DNA from: Thalassotalea litorea
GTDB taxonomy: Bacteria; Pseudomonadota; Gammaproteobacteria; Enterobacterales; Alteromonadaceae
Direction: 5' to 3'
DNA length: 64,000 nt
Assembly (NCBI RefSeq): GCF_005843925.1
Contig: NZ_VCBC01000001.1
Coordinates: 1-64,000 of the forward strand
Position 1 is the first letter of the stretch. Every line of letters starts with the position of its first letter. Of the stretch, positions 28,056 to 38,175 are shown one piece after another. The notes beneath the pieces were generated by a model. It worked only from the letters and a program-made list of their open reading frames with translations, was not told the DNA's origin and did not search any database. The position numbers and the translations under genes were made by a program.

Positions 28056-29420
28056 TTAGCGGCGACCTTCACGTCTTAGTGCTGACGCGGTAAAGTCTTT
28101 CTCCCGTAATGGTGTCTGGAAGTCATACATTTTATGTTCGTTATCCAAGCCCATCGCAATATAACGGCGAGACTGGACATCATGGAACACTTCAAGTGTA
28201 GACCATTGCGCTGGTAACTCGTAGTAGTTGATTGCGTGCGCCATACCTACTCGGTACAGCTCATTACGGTTATCATAGATATCGACAACAGAAACCTGCC
28301 ACGAATCTTCATCAATAAAGAAGGTACGCTTCTTGTAAATATGGCTGGTGCCAGATTTCAATGTTGCTTCAACAACCCAGACACGGTGCTTTTCATAGCG
28401 CACTAAATCAGGGTTGATGTGACCTGGCTGCAAGATGTCTTTATATTTGACTGCATCGGAATGCAATTTGTAGTCATTGTATGGGATCAGCAATTCCTGC
28501 TTACCAACCAGATTCCAATTGTAACGATCCGGAGCGCCGTTAAACATATCGAAATCATCGGTTGTACGTAAGCCATCAGACGCTGTACCTGGTGCATCAT
28601 AGGCGACATTAGGCGCACGACGAACACGGCGTTGACCAGTATTGTATGTCCATGCCTGACGTGGCGTTTTGATCTGGTCCATGGTTTCATGAACGAGCAA
28701 TGCAGTACCGGCAAGACGTGCTGGAGACGTGACTTTCTGTTTGAATTTAAACAGGATATTAGTCTTTTCCAGATCTTCATACGACGCACCTTTTATACCA
28801 TAAGGTAAGATAAGTGACTCATCAAAACCCAGATAGGTATAATCGCCACGCGCGGTAGGTGCTGCCTGACCACCTTCACGGGTTACCTGCTCGCCACGAT
28901 AACGAAGCGTGTGATTCCAAATCACTTCAAGACCTGTCGCTGGCATTGGAAATGGAACACCAACCGCTGCCTTGGAGATACCATTACCGCCTTCAATAAG
29001 TTCAGAACGCGTCGCATTTTTTATCGTTTCATCATAAACGTGCTGAGGGTAGGAAGCACTACGACGAGTTTGATAAACACTCATTTTGAAGGTTTCAGGG
29101 TAAGTTTGAAACAGTTTTTGCTGACCCGGCGTCAATATATCGGCATAGTCGCTGTAATTGCTCGCGGTGATGGTGTAAAGCACTTTGTCTTCAGGGAAAG
29201 GGTCGGGATGATGATCTCCAACCTTATAACCCGCCGGCGCTTGAGTGATTCCACCCGTCCACGCTGGAATAGAGCCATCGGCATTGGCGGCTTTCTCAGC
29301 GCCCATAGGTGTAAGTTCGGTGCCAAGTTTCTTGACGTCAGCTTCGCTTACTTTCGCTGCAGCCCCGACTGACGTTAACGCCAGCGTCACTGCCATAGAA
29401 ATAAATGCAATTTTTTTCAT
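28056..29420 (-). CDS. DUF1329 domain protein, exported
   Basis: A 454-residue exported protein. The signal peptide is MKKIAFISMAVTLALTSVGAAAK; the start at 29420 is chosen because the frame extending to 29477 adds residues overlapping the DUF1302 end. The body begins with KVSEADVKKLGTELTPMGAEKAAN and carries IPAWTGGI, hallmarks of DUF1329, whose members have a LolB-like fold and are found beside DUF1302 and RND exporters. It probably carries a lipid-like molecule across the periplasm; this is inferred from context. It follows the DUF1302 gene closely. Confidence 0.92.
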   Translation of the reverse strand: MKKIAFISMAVTLALTSVGAAAKVSEADVKKLGTELTPMGAEKAANADGSIPAWTGGITQAPAGYKVGDHHPDPFPEDKVLYTITASNYSDYADILTPGQQKLFQTYPETFKMSVYQTRRSASYPQHVYDETIKNATRSELIEGGNGISKAAVGVPFPMPATGLEVIWNHTLRYRGEQVTREGGQAAPTARGDYTYLGFDESLILPYGIKGASYEDLEKTNILFKFKQKVTSPARLAGTALLVHETMDQIKTPRQAWTYNTGQRRVRRAPNVAYDAPGTASDGLRTTDDFDMFNGAPDRYNWNLVGKQELLIPYNDYKLHSDAVKYKDILQPGHINPDLVRYEKHRVWVVEATLKSGTSHIYKKRTFFIDEDSWQVSVVDIYDNRNELYRVGMAHAINYYELPAQWSTLEVFHDVQSRRYIAMGLDNEHKMYDFQTPLREKDFTASALRREGRR

Positions 29421-29430
29421 GTTATTGACC

Positions 29431-31497
29431 TTATATTGAATACTTGACGTTAAACGACACGAAGTCACGATCTTCAACCTGGTTTATCGTACCAGCACCA
29501 CCGAAGAATGCATTATAGCTAATGTCGGCAGACCAACGGCTTTGGTAATCAAATGCAACCGTCAAAGCAACTGATTTTCTGTCTTCAACAAACAAGAACA
29601 ATGGATCTGGCGTCACCCCTTTCACGTCGTGAGAGAACACCACGCGCGGTGAAACGTTCACACCGGCAAATACATCGTTATAATCCAGTTTACCAACGAC
29701 ACGGTAGCCCCAAGCAAATTCCGTCGGGAACATATTGGTTTCTGTGCCACCGAATAATGGGCCGATAAACGGGTTATCTTCGCTAGATGTTCCTGAGCGA
29801 CTGGTATTAGGACCGTTCAAACGTAAAACATCTTCGTCTGGCATATCCATAATATTGATACCACCAACCTCAATCAGACCCGTCATCTGACTTGCGCCAA
29901 ATGAAGGACCAAATAAATGCGTTAGGGTAACCTGTGCCTGCAACGTATCGGACTCAACCCAACCTTGCGCTGTCTCACCTTGTTGGAACTCGCTGCCATC
30001 GGCTTTCTTCATTTGCGAGATACCATCTAAAAATGGTGCTAAACCGGCATTTGCCAATTGTTGAGGAACCGCAGCAAACAATAGCTCCACGTCATCAATT
30101 TGCAGAGGCTCATCCTGACGATAACTCACTTCACCAGCAACCGAAGTAATGCCAACTGTGGTATTGAAACTCAAACCATAAAGGTTAATGTCTTCGGGAT
30201 AGAAAAGCTGAGCTTTAGAAAATACATTTAAGTCGGTTACGTTACCGATGCCAAATTCAGGATTTGCCACGGTCATAATATCCTGACCTAACATAGTATA
30301 GTTAGCGGTTACACCCGAGATCACCGGTCGACGAGAATGATAATTCATGTAGTACAAGCTTAATTCCATATCATTAAGCTCTGGGAAAAAATAAGACAAA
30401 CGCAGACCGTACTGACCGCCATCTTCCGGTAATACATTACCATTAAGGCTACCATCCGCGTTGACTGCTTGGTCGCCATCGCCCGTTGCACGGAGCGTAA
30501 CAGCACGACTCAAACCAACCAGCATATTACCGGCGTTAGCGGCATCGCCAGCTCGTGCGAGTTCACCAGCCTGTTGCAACATGCCATATAGGGTATCTAA
30601 GTTCATATCCGGAGCAGAACCGAAACCTAGCTGAATGTTATTGGTATAACCGCCAGAGCCGGCAAAATCATTGGTTGAAAAATAGGTGCCCGGAGCTGGC
30701 AGAATGGAATTTTCCCACTGGTACTGGTAATACGCTTCGACATTGAAGTTTTCGGTTACACCAAATGATGCCCAAACGGCACCAAACGGAATAAACGCTT
30801 CTTTTAACTCTGCGCCTGGGGCACGAAGTCTGGCGATATCCACCGGGTTAATCTCACTGATACCATGAGAAATCAGGGTTGATTCACCCCAGCTGATGAC
30901 TTGCTGACCGACACGGACAGAAACCGGGGTATCACCGATGTCAAAATCGGCATACACAAATGCGTCAAGCAAACGCACGTCGGCACACACTTCTTCTTTC
31001 GCGTCTTTATCATCACAAGGGTGATACGTGCTGCCATCCAATACATTATTGAAAGGGCGAGCACCATCCATTAATTCGAAATCATAAAAATACAAGCCAC
31101 GGGCGAAAAAACCAAAATCACCGTAACGTATGTCTAGCTCGTGAGAACCTTTAAAGACCCGTGAAAAGGCTTCACCGGCATCAAAATTAAGGTTACCCAT
31201 ATCACCATTGGTAGAGTAACTACCAGGCAAGGCCCAGATTTGTTCCTGCGAGTAATCATTGTTGATCCAATCCAAATTATTTTTCAGATTGTTTGATTTG
31301 CCGATATGGTCATCCCAGTTTCGGTTTTCGGTACGCCAGCTTTCACCATAAGAAAATGTTGAATCAAAACTGATTTCAAAATCTCCCAGATCAAAATTAA
31401 CGGCATGTGCTTGTGTGGCAGTTAAAGATAACAGTCCTGCAGCGATACCTTTAGCTACTGAACTCTTGCAAAATTTAACCAGAGCATTCTGCTTCAT
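29431..31497 (-). CDS. DUF1302 domain protein, probable outer-membrane beta-barrel
   Basis: A 688-residue protein with a signal peptide (about 1-32, ending AHA) and a C-terminus ending in alternating hydrophobic residues (RDFVSFNVKYSI), typical for outer-membrane barrels. The body has many amphipathic strands and the DUF1302 start NFDLGDFEISFDSTFSYGESWR, with VRVGQQVISWGESTLISHGISEINPVD, a conserved family segment. GGGGAG lies before the ATG. It leads the module DUF1302-DUF1329-YCF48-RND, which suggests transport of a hydrophobic compound between membranes. Confidence 0.92.
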   Translation of the reverse strand: MKQNALVKFCKSSVAKGIAAGLLSLTATQAHAVNFDLGDFEISFDSTFSYGESWRTENRNWDDHIGKSNNLKNNLDWINNDYSQEQIWALPGSYSTNGDMGNLNFDAGEAFSRVFKGSHELDIRYGDFGFFARGLYFYDFELMDGARPFNNVLDGSTYHPCDDKDAKEEVCADVRLLDAFVYADFDIGDTPVSVRVGQQVISWGESTLISHGISEINPVDIARLRAPGAELKEAFIPFGAVWASFGVTENFNVEAYYQYQWENSILPAPGTYFSTNDFAGSGGYTNNIQLGFGSAPDMNLDTLYGMLQQAGELARAGDAANAGNMLVGLSRAVTLRATGDGDQAVNADGSLNGNVLPEDGGQYGLRLSYFFPELNDMELSLYYMNYHSRRPVISGVTANYTMLGQDIMTVANPEFGIGNVTDLNVFSKAQLFYPEDINLYGLSFNTTVGITSVAGEVSYRQDEPLQIDDVELLFAAVPQQLANAGLAPFLDGISQMKKADGSEFQQGETAQGWVESDTLQAQVTLTHLFGPSFGASQMTGLIEVGGINIMDMPDEDVLRLNGPNTSRSGTSSEDNPFIGPLFGGTETNMFPTEFAWGYRVVGKLDYNDVFAGVNVSPRVVFSHDVKGVTPDPLFLFVEDRKSVALTVAFDYQSRWSADISYNAFFGGAGTINQVEDRDFVSFNVKYSI

Positions 31498-31816
31498 GAT
31501 TTCTCCCCAAATAAATACGCGAGTAATTTTATTTTTCTTTCTACGTATAGCAGTTAAACAATGATTACATCATTTTTTCAACGTGGCAACCGTTAAAACA
31601 AATTACTACTTGACTCTAAATTAATGATTATTACGCTTTTATCACCTACCAACCTAACGCAGTTTAAAACGCTTGTTTAAAACCTGTAAAATTGTAAATG
31701 GTGCGCATAGTATTGGTTAATTCAAGCGCCTCTACTTTAATTACAATGGTCCGACCACGTTTAAAGTAGAAACTCTAGAATCGTTAAACTTTCTTTAAAT
31801 TATTTTTCTCAATGCG
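31498..31816. other. Intergenic region between pepN and the DUF1302 module
   Basis: No gene is seen in these 319 AT-rich bases. It should contain the promoter of the DUF1302 module; on the minus strand a TTGAAA with TTTAAC 17 bases on is a weak candidate near 31555-31585, around an ATGAT/ATCAT inverted repeat. A strong stem-loop occupies 31731-31770. Confidence 0.5.
31731..31770 (-). terminator. Nested stem-loop after pepN
   Basis: Perfect ten-base arms TCTACTTTAA/TTAAAGTAGA enclose a second stem TGGTC/GACCA. It lies about 47 bp beyond the pepN stop but lacks a long T run, so it may be a weak terminator or a messenger-end structure. Confidence 0.5.
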
Positions 31817-34390
31817 CTACTTGGCAAGCGCTGCGGAGATTTTTTCGCCAATATCGGCGCTAATATTTTCCAATTTTTGCAAACCAGCAAGTTGTTTTCT
31901 TAAGCGGGATTGTACTTCTTGGCAAAATCCCTGACCCTGTATTAATCCGGTGATTAATCGAGAGGCAACTTGTGGGTTAATTTTATCCAGTATGGCAATT
32001 TGTGTCGCCAACCATTCGTAGCCCTTGCCGCTAGGATCATGAAAATATTTCGGATTGCTGTTTGCAAAACTGCCCACCAAAGATCGCACCCGATTTGGGT
32101 TTTCCATTGAAAATTTGGGATGGCTTAATAAGGATTGTAACCGTTCAAAAATATTGCCGTCTTGCACTTTGGCCTGGATAGCAAACCACTTGTCCATTAC
32201 CAACGTATCCTCTTGCCATTGTTCGGCAAAGGCGTTGTTGATGTTTTCAAAGCTTGGCAGGTTGTATTGCGCGGCGGCATTCAGGGCGGCTATTTGCTCG
32301 GTCATATTTCGAGCTTGGCGAAACTGGCTAACAACCTCGCCGTCAAAATCTTCATCACCGGCCAAATAATGTAAACAGGCATTTTTCAATGCGCGTAAGC
32401 CCGACGCCTGTTCGCTATCACCAAACAGGCGCTCTGTGCATTGTTGGTATATTGACGTTAATTTCGCCGTTTGACTATTGAGCAGATCCTGTTCGAATTG
32501 CTCCAAGGCAGCCAGTAATCTCTGTGGCTCGACATCCTGCAAAAACTCGGTCATCTCAGCAAAACCTGGCAGGGTGATCTGTAACGCTTTGAATGCGGGT
32601 TCAATGTCTGCATCAAGGATGTTTGCAAAAGCCTGTTGCAACGAATCCGGTAAGCGATAGCCAGTATCTTTATAATAGTTGGCGATACATTGTCTGAATA
32701 AGCTTTGGCTGGCTTCCCAACGGGAGAAACCGTCATTTGCCGAGGTCATAATCCTCAGCAGGTCATCGTTGCTTTGAGGAAAGTCCAGCTTTACCGGTGC
32801 CGAGAACCCGGTTAGTAAAGCAATGACCGGTTGCAAAGCGAGCTCTTCAAACTCAAACGTCTGCGCCGCATCAGACAATGACAATACGCCCTGTCTCATT
32901 GTTTCACCGGTTTTTGGGTTTAACAATTCAAAACCAATGGGGATCAATAATGGCGGATGTTGCTGCCCTGCCCCCGGAGTCTGGCTCAATCGTAAACTTA
33001 ATGATTTTGACTGCAGATCATAGGTTGCATTCGCGTGTACCTGAGGCGTACCGACCTGTGAATACCAAAGGGAAAACTGGCTTAAATCCCGGTCATTGGC
33101 ATCCGCCATGGCATTAATAAAGTCATCACAGGTTACCGCCTGACCATCATGACGGGCGATATATTCTTTTATGCCACGCTGAAAGCCTGTTTCACCCAAC
33201 AAGGTGTGCAACATTCGAATGACTTCCGAACCCTTTTCATACACCGTCAAGGTATAGAAATTATTCATTTCCACGACTTTTTCTGGGCGAATAGGATGCG
33301 CCATCGGACCGGCATCTTCAGCAAACTGGTGGGCGCGAAGCACGCGAACATTATTAATTCGAGTCACATCTTTTTGATGCATATCGGCACTAAACTGCTG
33401 ATCTCGAAACACCGTTAAACCTTCTTTTAGGCTTAATTGAAACCAGTCTCTGCACGTAACTCGATTACCGGTCCAGTTATGAAAGTATTCATGGCCGATA
33501 ACCGCTTGTATATTGAAAAAATCATCGTCAGTGGCACTGCGTTCATCGGCTAGAACATATTTGGAATTAAAGACATTTAGACCTTTATTTTCCATTGCTC
33601 CCATATTGAAAAAATCCACCGCGACTATCATGTAGATATCAAGGTCATATTCAAGATCAAAGACTTGTTCATCCCAAGCCATCGAATCTTTTAACGCTTG
33701 CATCGCATAATGTGCTTTAAATAGATTTCCCTTATCCACAAACAGTTGCAAATCAACATTGCGGCCAGATTTCGTGGTAAAGGCATCCTCAAGCAGATCA
33801 AAGTCACCGGCGACTAGCGCGAACAAATAGCAAGGTTTATGGAATGGATCATGCCAGCTTACCAAATGCTTACCGTGTTCAAGATCTTTGCGTTCAATGC
33901 AATTACCATTGGACAGCAAGAATGGATATTTGTCTTTATCGGCAATTATCGTTGTCGTGTATATCGACATGACATCTGGGCGATCAAGGAAATACGTAAT
34001 TCTTCGAAAACCTTCTGCTTCGCATTGAGAACAAAAAGCACCGCCGGATTTATAGATCCCTTCTAGCGCAGTATTGGCTTTCGGGTTAATCATTGTCTCG
34101 ATGGTTAAAACAAAATTCCCAGGACAGTGATTAATGATCAGCGATTCTTGACTGACCTGATATTGGTCCGTAGACAATAACACGCCATCGATGTGTATCG
34201 TGACCAATTCCATATCATGACCATCAAGTACCAAAACGTCTTGTTCGACGCGATTGGTATTTCGTTCAACCGTCATCGAACTGCGCACTAAAGTGCGTTC
34301 ATCATCTAATTCAATTGTTAAATCGACCTTCGGGATCTGATAAACAGACTCCTGATAGTCACGCAAATACATTGGAGTAAGATCTGTCAT
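31817..34390 (-). CDS. pepN: Aminopeptidase N, M1 family
   Basis: A broad-specificity zinc aminopeptidase of the cytoplasm, 857 aa (E. coli PepN 870). The exopeptidase motif GAMENKG is at 264-270 and the zinc site HEYFHNWTGNR at 300-310 with third ligand Glu323 (LKEGLTVF). The C-terminal helical PepN-specific domain fills the rest. There is no signal peptide. It begins nine bases after the antiporter gene's stop, so both may share a transcript. Confidence 0.96.
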   Translation of the reverse strand: MTDLTPMYLRDYQESVYQIPKVDLTIELDDERTLVRSSMTVERNTNRVEQDVLVLDGHDMELVTIHIDGVLLSTDQYQVSQESLIINHCPGNFVLTIETMINPKANTALEGIYKSGGAFCSQCEAEGFRRITYFLDRPDVMSIYTTTIIADKDKYPFLLSNGNCIERKDLEHGKHLVSWHDPFHKPCYLFALVAGDFDLLEDAFTTKSGRNVDLQLFVDKGNLFKAHYAMQALKDSMAWDEQVFDLEYDLDIYMIVAVDFFNMGAMENKGLNVFNSKYVLADERSATDDDFFNIQAVIGHEYFHNWTGNRVTCRDWFQLSLKEGLTVFRDQQFSADMHQKDVTRINNVRVLRAHQFAEDAGPMAHPIRPEKVVEMNNFYTLTVYEKGSEVIRMLHTLLGETGFQRGIKEYIARHDGQAVTCDDFINAMADANDRDLSQFSLWYSQVGTPQVHANATYDLQSKSLSLRLSQTPGAGQQHPPLLIPIGFELLNPKTGETMRQGVLSLSDAAQTFEFEELALQPVIALLTGFSAPVKLDFPQSNDDLLRIMTSANDGFSRWEASQSLFRQCIANYYKDTGYRLPDSLQQAFANILDADIEPAFKALQITLPGFAEMTEFLQDVEPQRLLAALEQFEQDLLNSQTAKLTSIYQQCTERLFGDSEQASGLRALKNACLHYLAGDEDFDGEVVSQFRQARNMTEQIAALNAAAQYNLPSFENINNAFAEQWQEDTLVMDKWFAIQAKVQDGNIFERLQSLLSHPKFSMENPNRVRSLVGSFANSNPKYFHDPSGKGYEWLATQIAILDKINPQVASRLITGLIQGQGFCQEVQSRLRKQLAGLQKLENISADIGEKISAALAK

Positions 34391-34399
34391 GGCTTGCTA

Positions 34400-35887
34400 T
34401 TACTTTTCCATTGTTACTGTGGTTGTTACGCCGTCTTTTACTTTTTCGGCCAACGTCTTAATTTGAAACCCAAGAAATCCGTACACTACCGCCAGTACCG
34501 GATTTATTAGATTAAAGAAACAATAAAAGATGTATTCCAGCGGATTTACCGCCAATACGCTTGCCATATAGGCACCGCAAGTATTCCAGGGAATTAACGG
34601 GGATGTGATGGTGCCTGAATCTTCTAACGTTCGGCTCAGTACAACTGGGTGTAAATTACGACGTTCATACTCTTCTTTAAACATACGACCGGGCATCACA
34701 ATCGACATATATTGGTCAGCGGTCACGATATTGGTGCTGATACATGTCGCCACGGTTGCAGAAATCAACGCGCCGGTTGATTTAGCAAAGCTAAGAATGG
34801 CATTGATAATTTTCTTCAGCATGCCTAAATGTTCGAGTACCGCACCAAAGGTTAATGCACAGACAATCAGCCATACAGTATTGAGCATGCTCGACATACC
34901 GCCTCGAGACAACAGGCTATCGAGGTTTTCATTGCCGGTGTCAACACGCACCCCGTCAAAAAAGGCGGTCCAAACGACCGTTACATTGCTATCGACAGTG
35001 TTTAAACCTTCACTGGCAATCGACATGATAAAGTCTTGTTGAAATAAAATCGCCCATATCGCCCCGACAATTGCACCAATAGAAACGGACAAAAACGCCG
35101 GTACTTTTTTAATGGCTAACACCAGTAATACAAGCAAAGGCACTAAATTAATGATGGAAATATCAAAATGCTCGGTCATAAGCTGATTCAGCTCAGTGCC
35201 CTTCGAGCCTATCGCTCCCACATCTTCCGTTAAGCCGAGAATAGTAAATAGTAAAAGCGCTGTCACTATCGATGGCACGGTCGTCCACAGCATGTAACGA
35301 ATGTGTTCAAACAATTCGCTACCCGCAACAGCAGGAGCCAGGTTTGTAGTTTCCGATAATGGTGAAATTTTATCGCCGAAATACGCGCCGGAAATAACGG
35401 CGCCTGCGGTAATTGAAGCCGATAAGTCAAGGCCATTGGCGACGGCTATCAGTGCGACACCGATCGTTGCCGCTGTGGTCCAGGAACTACCTATAGACAT
35501 GGACACTAAGCCACATATCAAACATGTCGCGGCGTAAAACCAGGAAGGGTTAAGAATATTGAGGCCATAATAAATCATCGTTGGTACGGTACCAGATAAC
35601 AACCATGTGCCAATCAGAGACCCCACCGCAAGCAGGATCAACACGGCGCCAAGAGAAATAGAGATCCCTTTAACGATTGCCCTTTCCATATCAAGCCAGC
35701 TATGGCCATTTTTAAAGCCGATGCCAATGGCAACGCCCGTGGCCATTAATAGTGCAATTTGGTTTGGCCCCCAGGAGGAATCTTCGCCAAAATAAAGTAC
35801 GGCAGCTACCAGTAAGCCAATCATTACCAGTAAGGGGATCGCCGCATCAACAGCGTTGGGATCCCTAGGAGAGTGTTGAGTGGTCAT
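34400..35887 (-). CDS. nhaC: NhaC-family Na+/H+ antiporter
   Basis: An inner-membrane protein of 495 aa with about 11-12 hydrophobic helices. It has the NhaC family features AVISGAYFGDKISPLSETTNLAPAV around residues 162-186 and a conserved EDSGTITSPLIPWNTCGAYMA segment near 415-435. It exchanges Na+ for protons, fitting a marine bacterium. It is followed within nine bases by pepN. The specific subtype and ion stoichiometry cannot be inferred. Confidence 0.92.
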   Translation of the reverse strand: MTTQHSPRDPNAVDAAIPLLVMIGLLVAAVLYFGEDSSWGPNQIALLMATGVAIGIGFKNGHSWLDMERAIVKGISISLGAVLILLAVGSLIGTWLLSGTVPTMIYYGLNILNPSWFYAATCLICGLVSMSIGSSWTTAATIGVALIAVANGLDLSASITAGAVISGAYFGDKISPLSETTNLAPAVAGSELFEHIRYMLWTTVPSIVTALLLFTILGLTEDVGAIGSKGTELNQLMTEHFDISIINLVPLLVLLVLAIKKVPAFLSVSIGAIVGAIWAILFQQDFIMSIASEGLNTVDSNVTVVWTAFFDGVRVDTGNENLDSLLSRGGMSSMLNTVWLIVCALTFGAVLEHLGMLKKIINAILSFAKSTGALISATVATCISTNIVTADQYMSIVMPGRMFKEEYERRNLHPVVLSRTLEDSGTITSPLIPWNTCGAYMASVLAVNPLEYIFYCFFNLINPVLAVVYGFLGFQIKTLAEKVKDGVTTTVTMEK

Positions 35888-36066
35888 AAAAACATTTATC
35901 CGTGTATAGATTTAATTGCGTTTGTTATTTTATTTTTTGCAAGGGTTTGAAAAATGAATGCAGTCAGTTTTTCGAACCGGAATTACCACGCAGTATAAAG
36001 GAAAAAAAATTAAATTACCCCTTTGAAACAGGCATAAAGCGGCACTTTTGTGAGAGATGATATAAA

Positions 36067-36089
36067 AAAACCGCCAAATATGGCGGTTT
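36067..36089 (-). terminator. Terminator after prc
   Basis: An AAACCGCC/GGCGGTTT stem with a six-base loop is flanked by A and T runs, about 24 bp past the prc stop on the minus strand. Confidence 0.85.
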
Positions 36090-36112
36090 ATTAGTCAGTT
36101 GAATTTTAGCGG

Positions 36113-38158
36113 CTATTTTTTGGCAAGTTTGCCAATCGCCACTAAATCAAAGGTGATATTAGCGGACTCATCTAAAAACGGATCCAATTCCGACAGCTCT
36201 TCAGGAATATCGTCTATCGACGTGACTAGCTCTTTGTCCATCGCTTTTAAACGAAGATTGGCTCTTTCCAGACGTTTCGCTTTATTCTCTTCGCGCTCGT
36301 TTTTACGCTGGGCGTAATTTAGCGAGATAGATTTGTCGTCCTTTTTCTGCTGATATTCAACGATATCTTCTTGCAGGTATTTGAATTCATCATTTTTCTT
36401 GATGCGCTCATCATGCATTGACTGCAAGTAAGAAATATCCTGAGTGAAATCGTAAAGCGGACGATATGGGGCTTTTTTAATTTTGTCCCAGACTAAAGCG
36501 TGATCTTCCTGGCTTTCACCCCATTCTTCAGGCTCAATTGCCGACGGGAATGCGATGTCAGGTTGAACGCCTTTGTGTTGCGTACTGCCGCCATCAATGC
36601 GATAAAATTTCGCAATCGTAAACTGAATGCTACCCAATGGATTTTCATATAAATCGTAGACTCGGCCTAAACCACGATGTTGCTGCACGGTGCCTTTACC
36701 AAATGTATTCTCACCGATTATCAACGCACGCCCGTAATCTTGCAGCGCCGCCGCGAAAATTTCCGATGCTGACGCACTGTATCGGTCAACAATAACGGTT
36801 AACGGGCCATCGTAATAGCTTAAACCATCGGTATCTTTGTTGATCTCAATTCGATCATCGATGCCACGTACCTGAACAACCGGGCCTTTATCGATAAACA
36901 GGCCGGTCAATAACGTTGCTTCCGTTAGTGAACCACCACCATTGCCACGCAAATCAACAATAATGCCCTGAACTTTATCTTCCTTAAGCTTGGCAATTTC
37001 TTTGGCAACATCTCGGGAGAGCTTGTTGTAGAAACTCGGAATCGTGATCACCCCAAGCTTCTTGGGATTATTGGCAACCTCGCCATCCGCATCTTTTTCA
37101 ATATAGACTTCAGATTTCGCGGCTCTGTCTTCCAGCTTGATTTTGTCGCGAACAATGGAAATCACCACCATACGTGGGTCATCTTCGCCTTTTTGAACCT
37201 GCAAGCGAACCGTCGTACCTTTTGGGCCTTTGATGAGATCAACGACATCATCAAGACGCCAGCCAACTACATCGACGAACTCTTCATCACCTTGAGCAAC
37301 CGCAACGACCTTATCTTTGGGCTTAAGTTTCTTACTCTTGTCCGCAGGGCCACCGGTCACCACACTTTGGATCACAGTAAAGTCATCTTCCGCACGCAGC
37401 ACTGCACCAATGCCTTCCAGAGACAAGTTCATCTCCATTTGAAAACGTTCGGCATTTCTTGGCGATAAATACGACGTGTGAGGTTCCACAGTGCGGGAAA
37501 AGGAATTCATCACCACCTGAAAAACATCTTCGCTTTCGCCTTGACTGAGGCGTTTGATGGCATAGTTATAACGTTTTGACAGAATTTCTTGGATTTTCGG
37601 CCATTCTTTTTTGGCCAATTTCAAATTCAGCGCATCATACTTTACGCGCTTACGCCAGATTTCGTCTAATTCTTCGGTAGAAGTCGCATATGGGGCTTCT
37701 TCTCGGTCGAAGTCGTAACTTTCATCCGCCTCAAAATCAAATTCCTTTTCCAATAAGGTTAAGGCATATTGATAGCGTTCGTAGCGACGCTGAACATTTA
37801 AATTATAAATATCAAAAGCATCATCAAGCTTGCCTGACATAATCATGTCATCAAACTTATTGCGGTATTTATCCAACTCATCGATGTCAGACTGCAAAAA
37901 TACCGCGCGATTGTAATCGAGTTGCTTCAAATACAAATCAAAAATTTGCGACGACAGTTCATCATTGAGTTCAAACTGTTTGTAATGGGAACGAGAGTAT
38001 GTCGCGGTAATGCGTTTACTGGCAGTTTTATGCTGCATTTCTTGAGATAGCTGCGGTAAATCATCCAGATCAATCTTAGGTTCTTCTGCGAATACGGCAT
38101 AGGACGATAAGGAAAAAGAAAAGGCTACCGCCAGGGCTATTCGAGATATATTCTGCAT
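36113..38158 (-). CDS. prc: Carboxy-terminal (tail-specific) processing protease
   Basis: A periplasmic serine protease that trims proteins such as penicillin-binding protein 3 and degrades envelope targets. At 681 aa it matches Prc. A signal peptide (about 1-24, ending VFA) is followed by an N-terminal helical region, a PDZ domain (around 235-325) and the S41 catalytic part, with the Ser/Lys dyad in DRYSASASEIFAAAL and GENTFGKGTVQ. It is the last gene after msrC, the small protein gene and proQ; the proQ-prc pairing is the same in E. coli. Confidence 0.96.
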   Translation of the reverse strand: MQNISRIALAVAFSFSLSSYAVFAEEPKIDLDDLPQLSQEMQHKTASKRITATYSRSHYKQFELNDELSSQIFDLYLKQLDYNRAVFLQSDIDELDKYRNKFDDMIMSGKLDDAFDIYNLNVQRRYERYQYALTLLEKEFDFEADESYDFDREEAPYATSTEELDEIWRKRVKYDALNLKLAKKEWPKIQEILSKRYNYAIKRLSQGESEDVFQVVMNSFSRTVEPHTSYLSPRNAERFQMEMNLSLEGIGAVLRAEDDFTVIQSVVTGGPADKSKKLKPKDKVVAVAQGDEEFVDVVGWRLDDVVDLIKGPKGTTVRLQVQKGEDDPRMVVISIVRDKIKLEDRAAKSEVYIEKDADGEVANNPKKLGVITIPSFYNKLSRDVAKEIAKLKEDKVQGIIVDLRGNGGGSLTEATLLTGLFIDKGPVVQVRGIDDRIEINKDTDGLSYYDGPLTVIVDRYSASASEIFAAALQDYGRALIIGENTFGKGTVQQHRGLGRVYDLYENPLGSIQFTIAKFYRIDGGSTQHKGVQPDIAFPSAIEPEEWGESQEDHALVWDKIKKAPYRPLYDFTQDISYLQSMHDERIKKNDEFKYLQEDIVEYQQKKDDKSISLNYAQRKNEREENKAKRLERANLRLKAMDKELVTSIDDIPEELSELDPFLDESANITFDLVAIGKLAKK

Positions 38159-38175
38159 AAAACTACTCCATTGGT

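Noticed and set aside
31653..31677. attC-like motif (CCTAACGC ... GCTTGTTT) upstream of the DUF1302 module
   Set aside because: Only about 25 bp with no paired arms and no cassette structure around; likely chance similarity.
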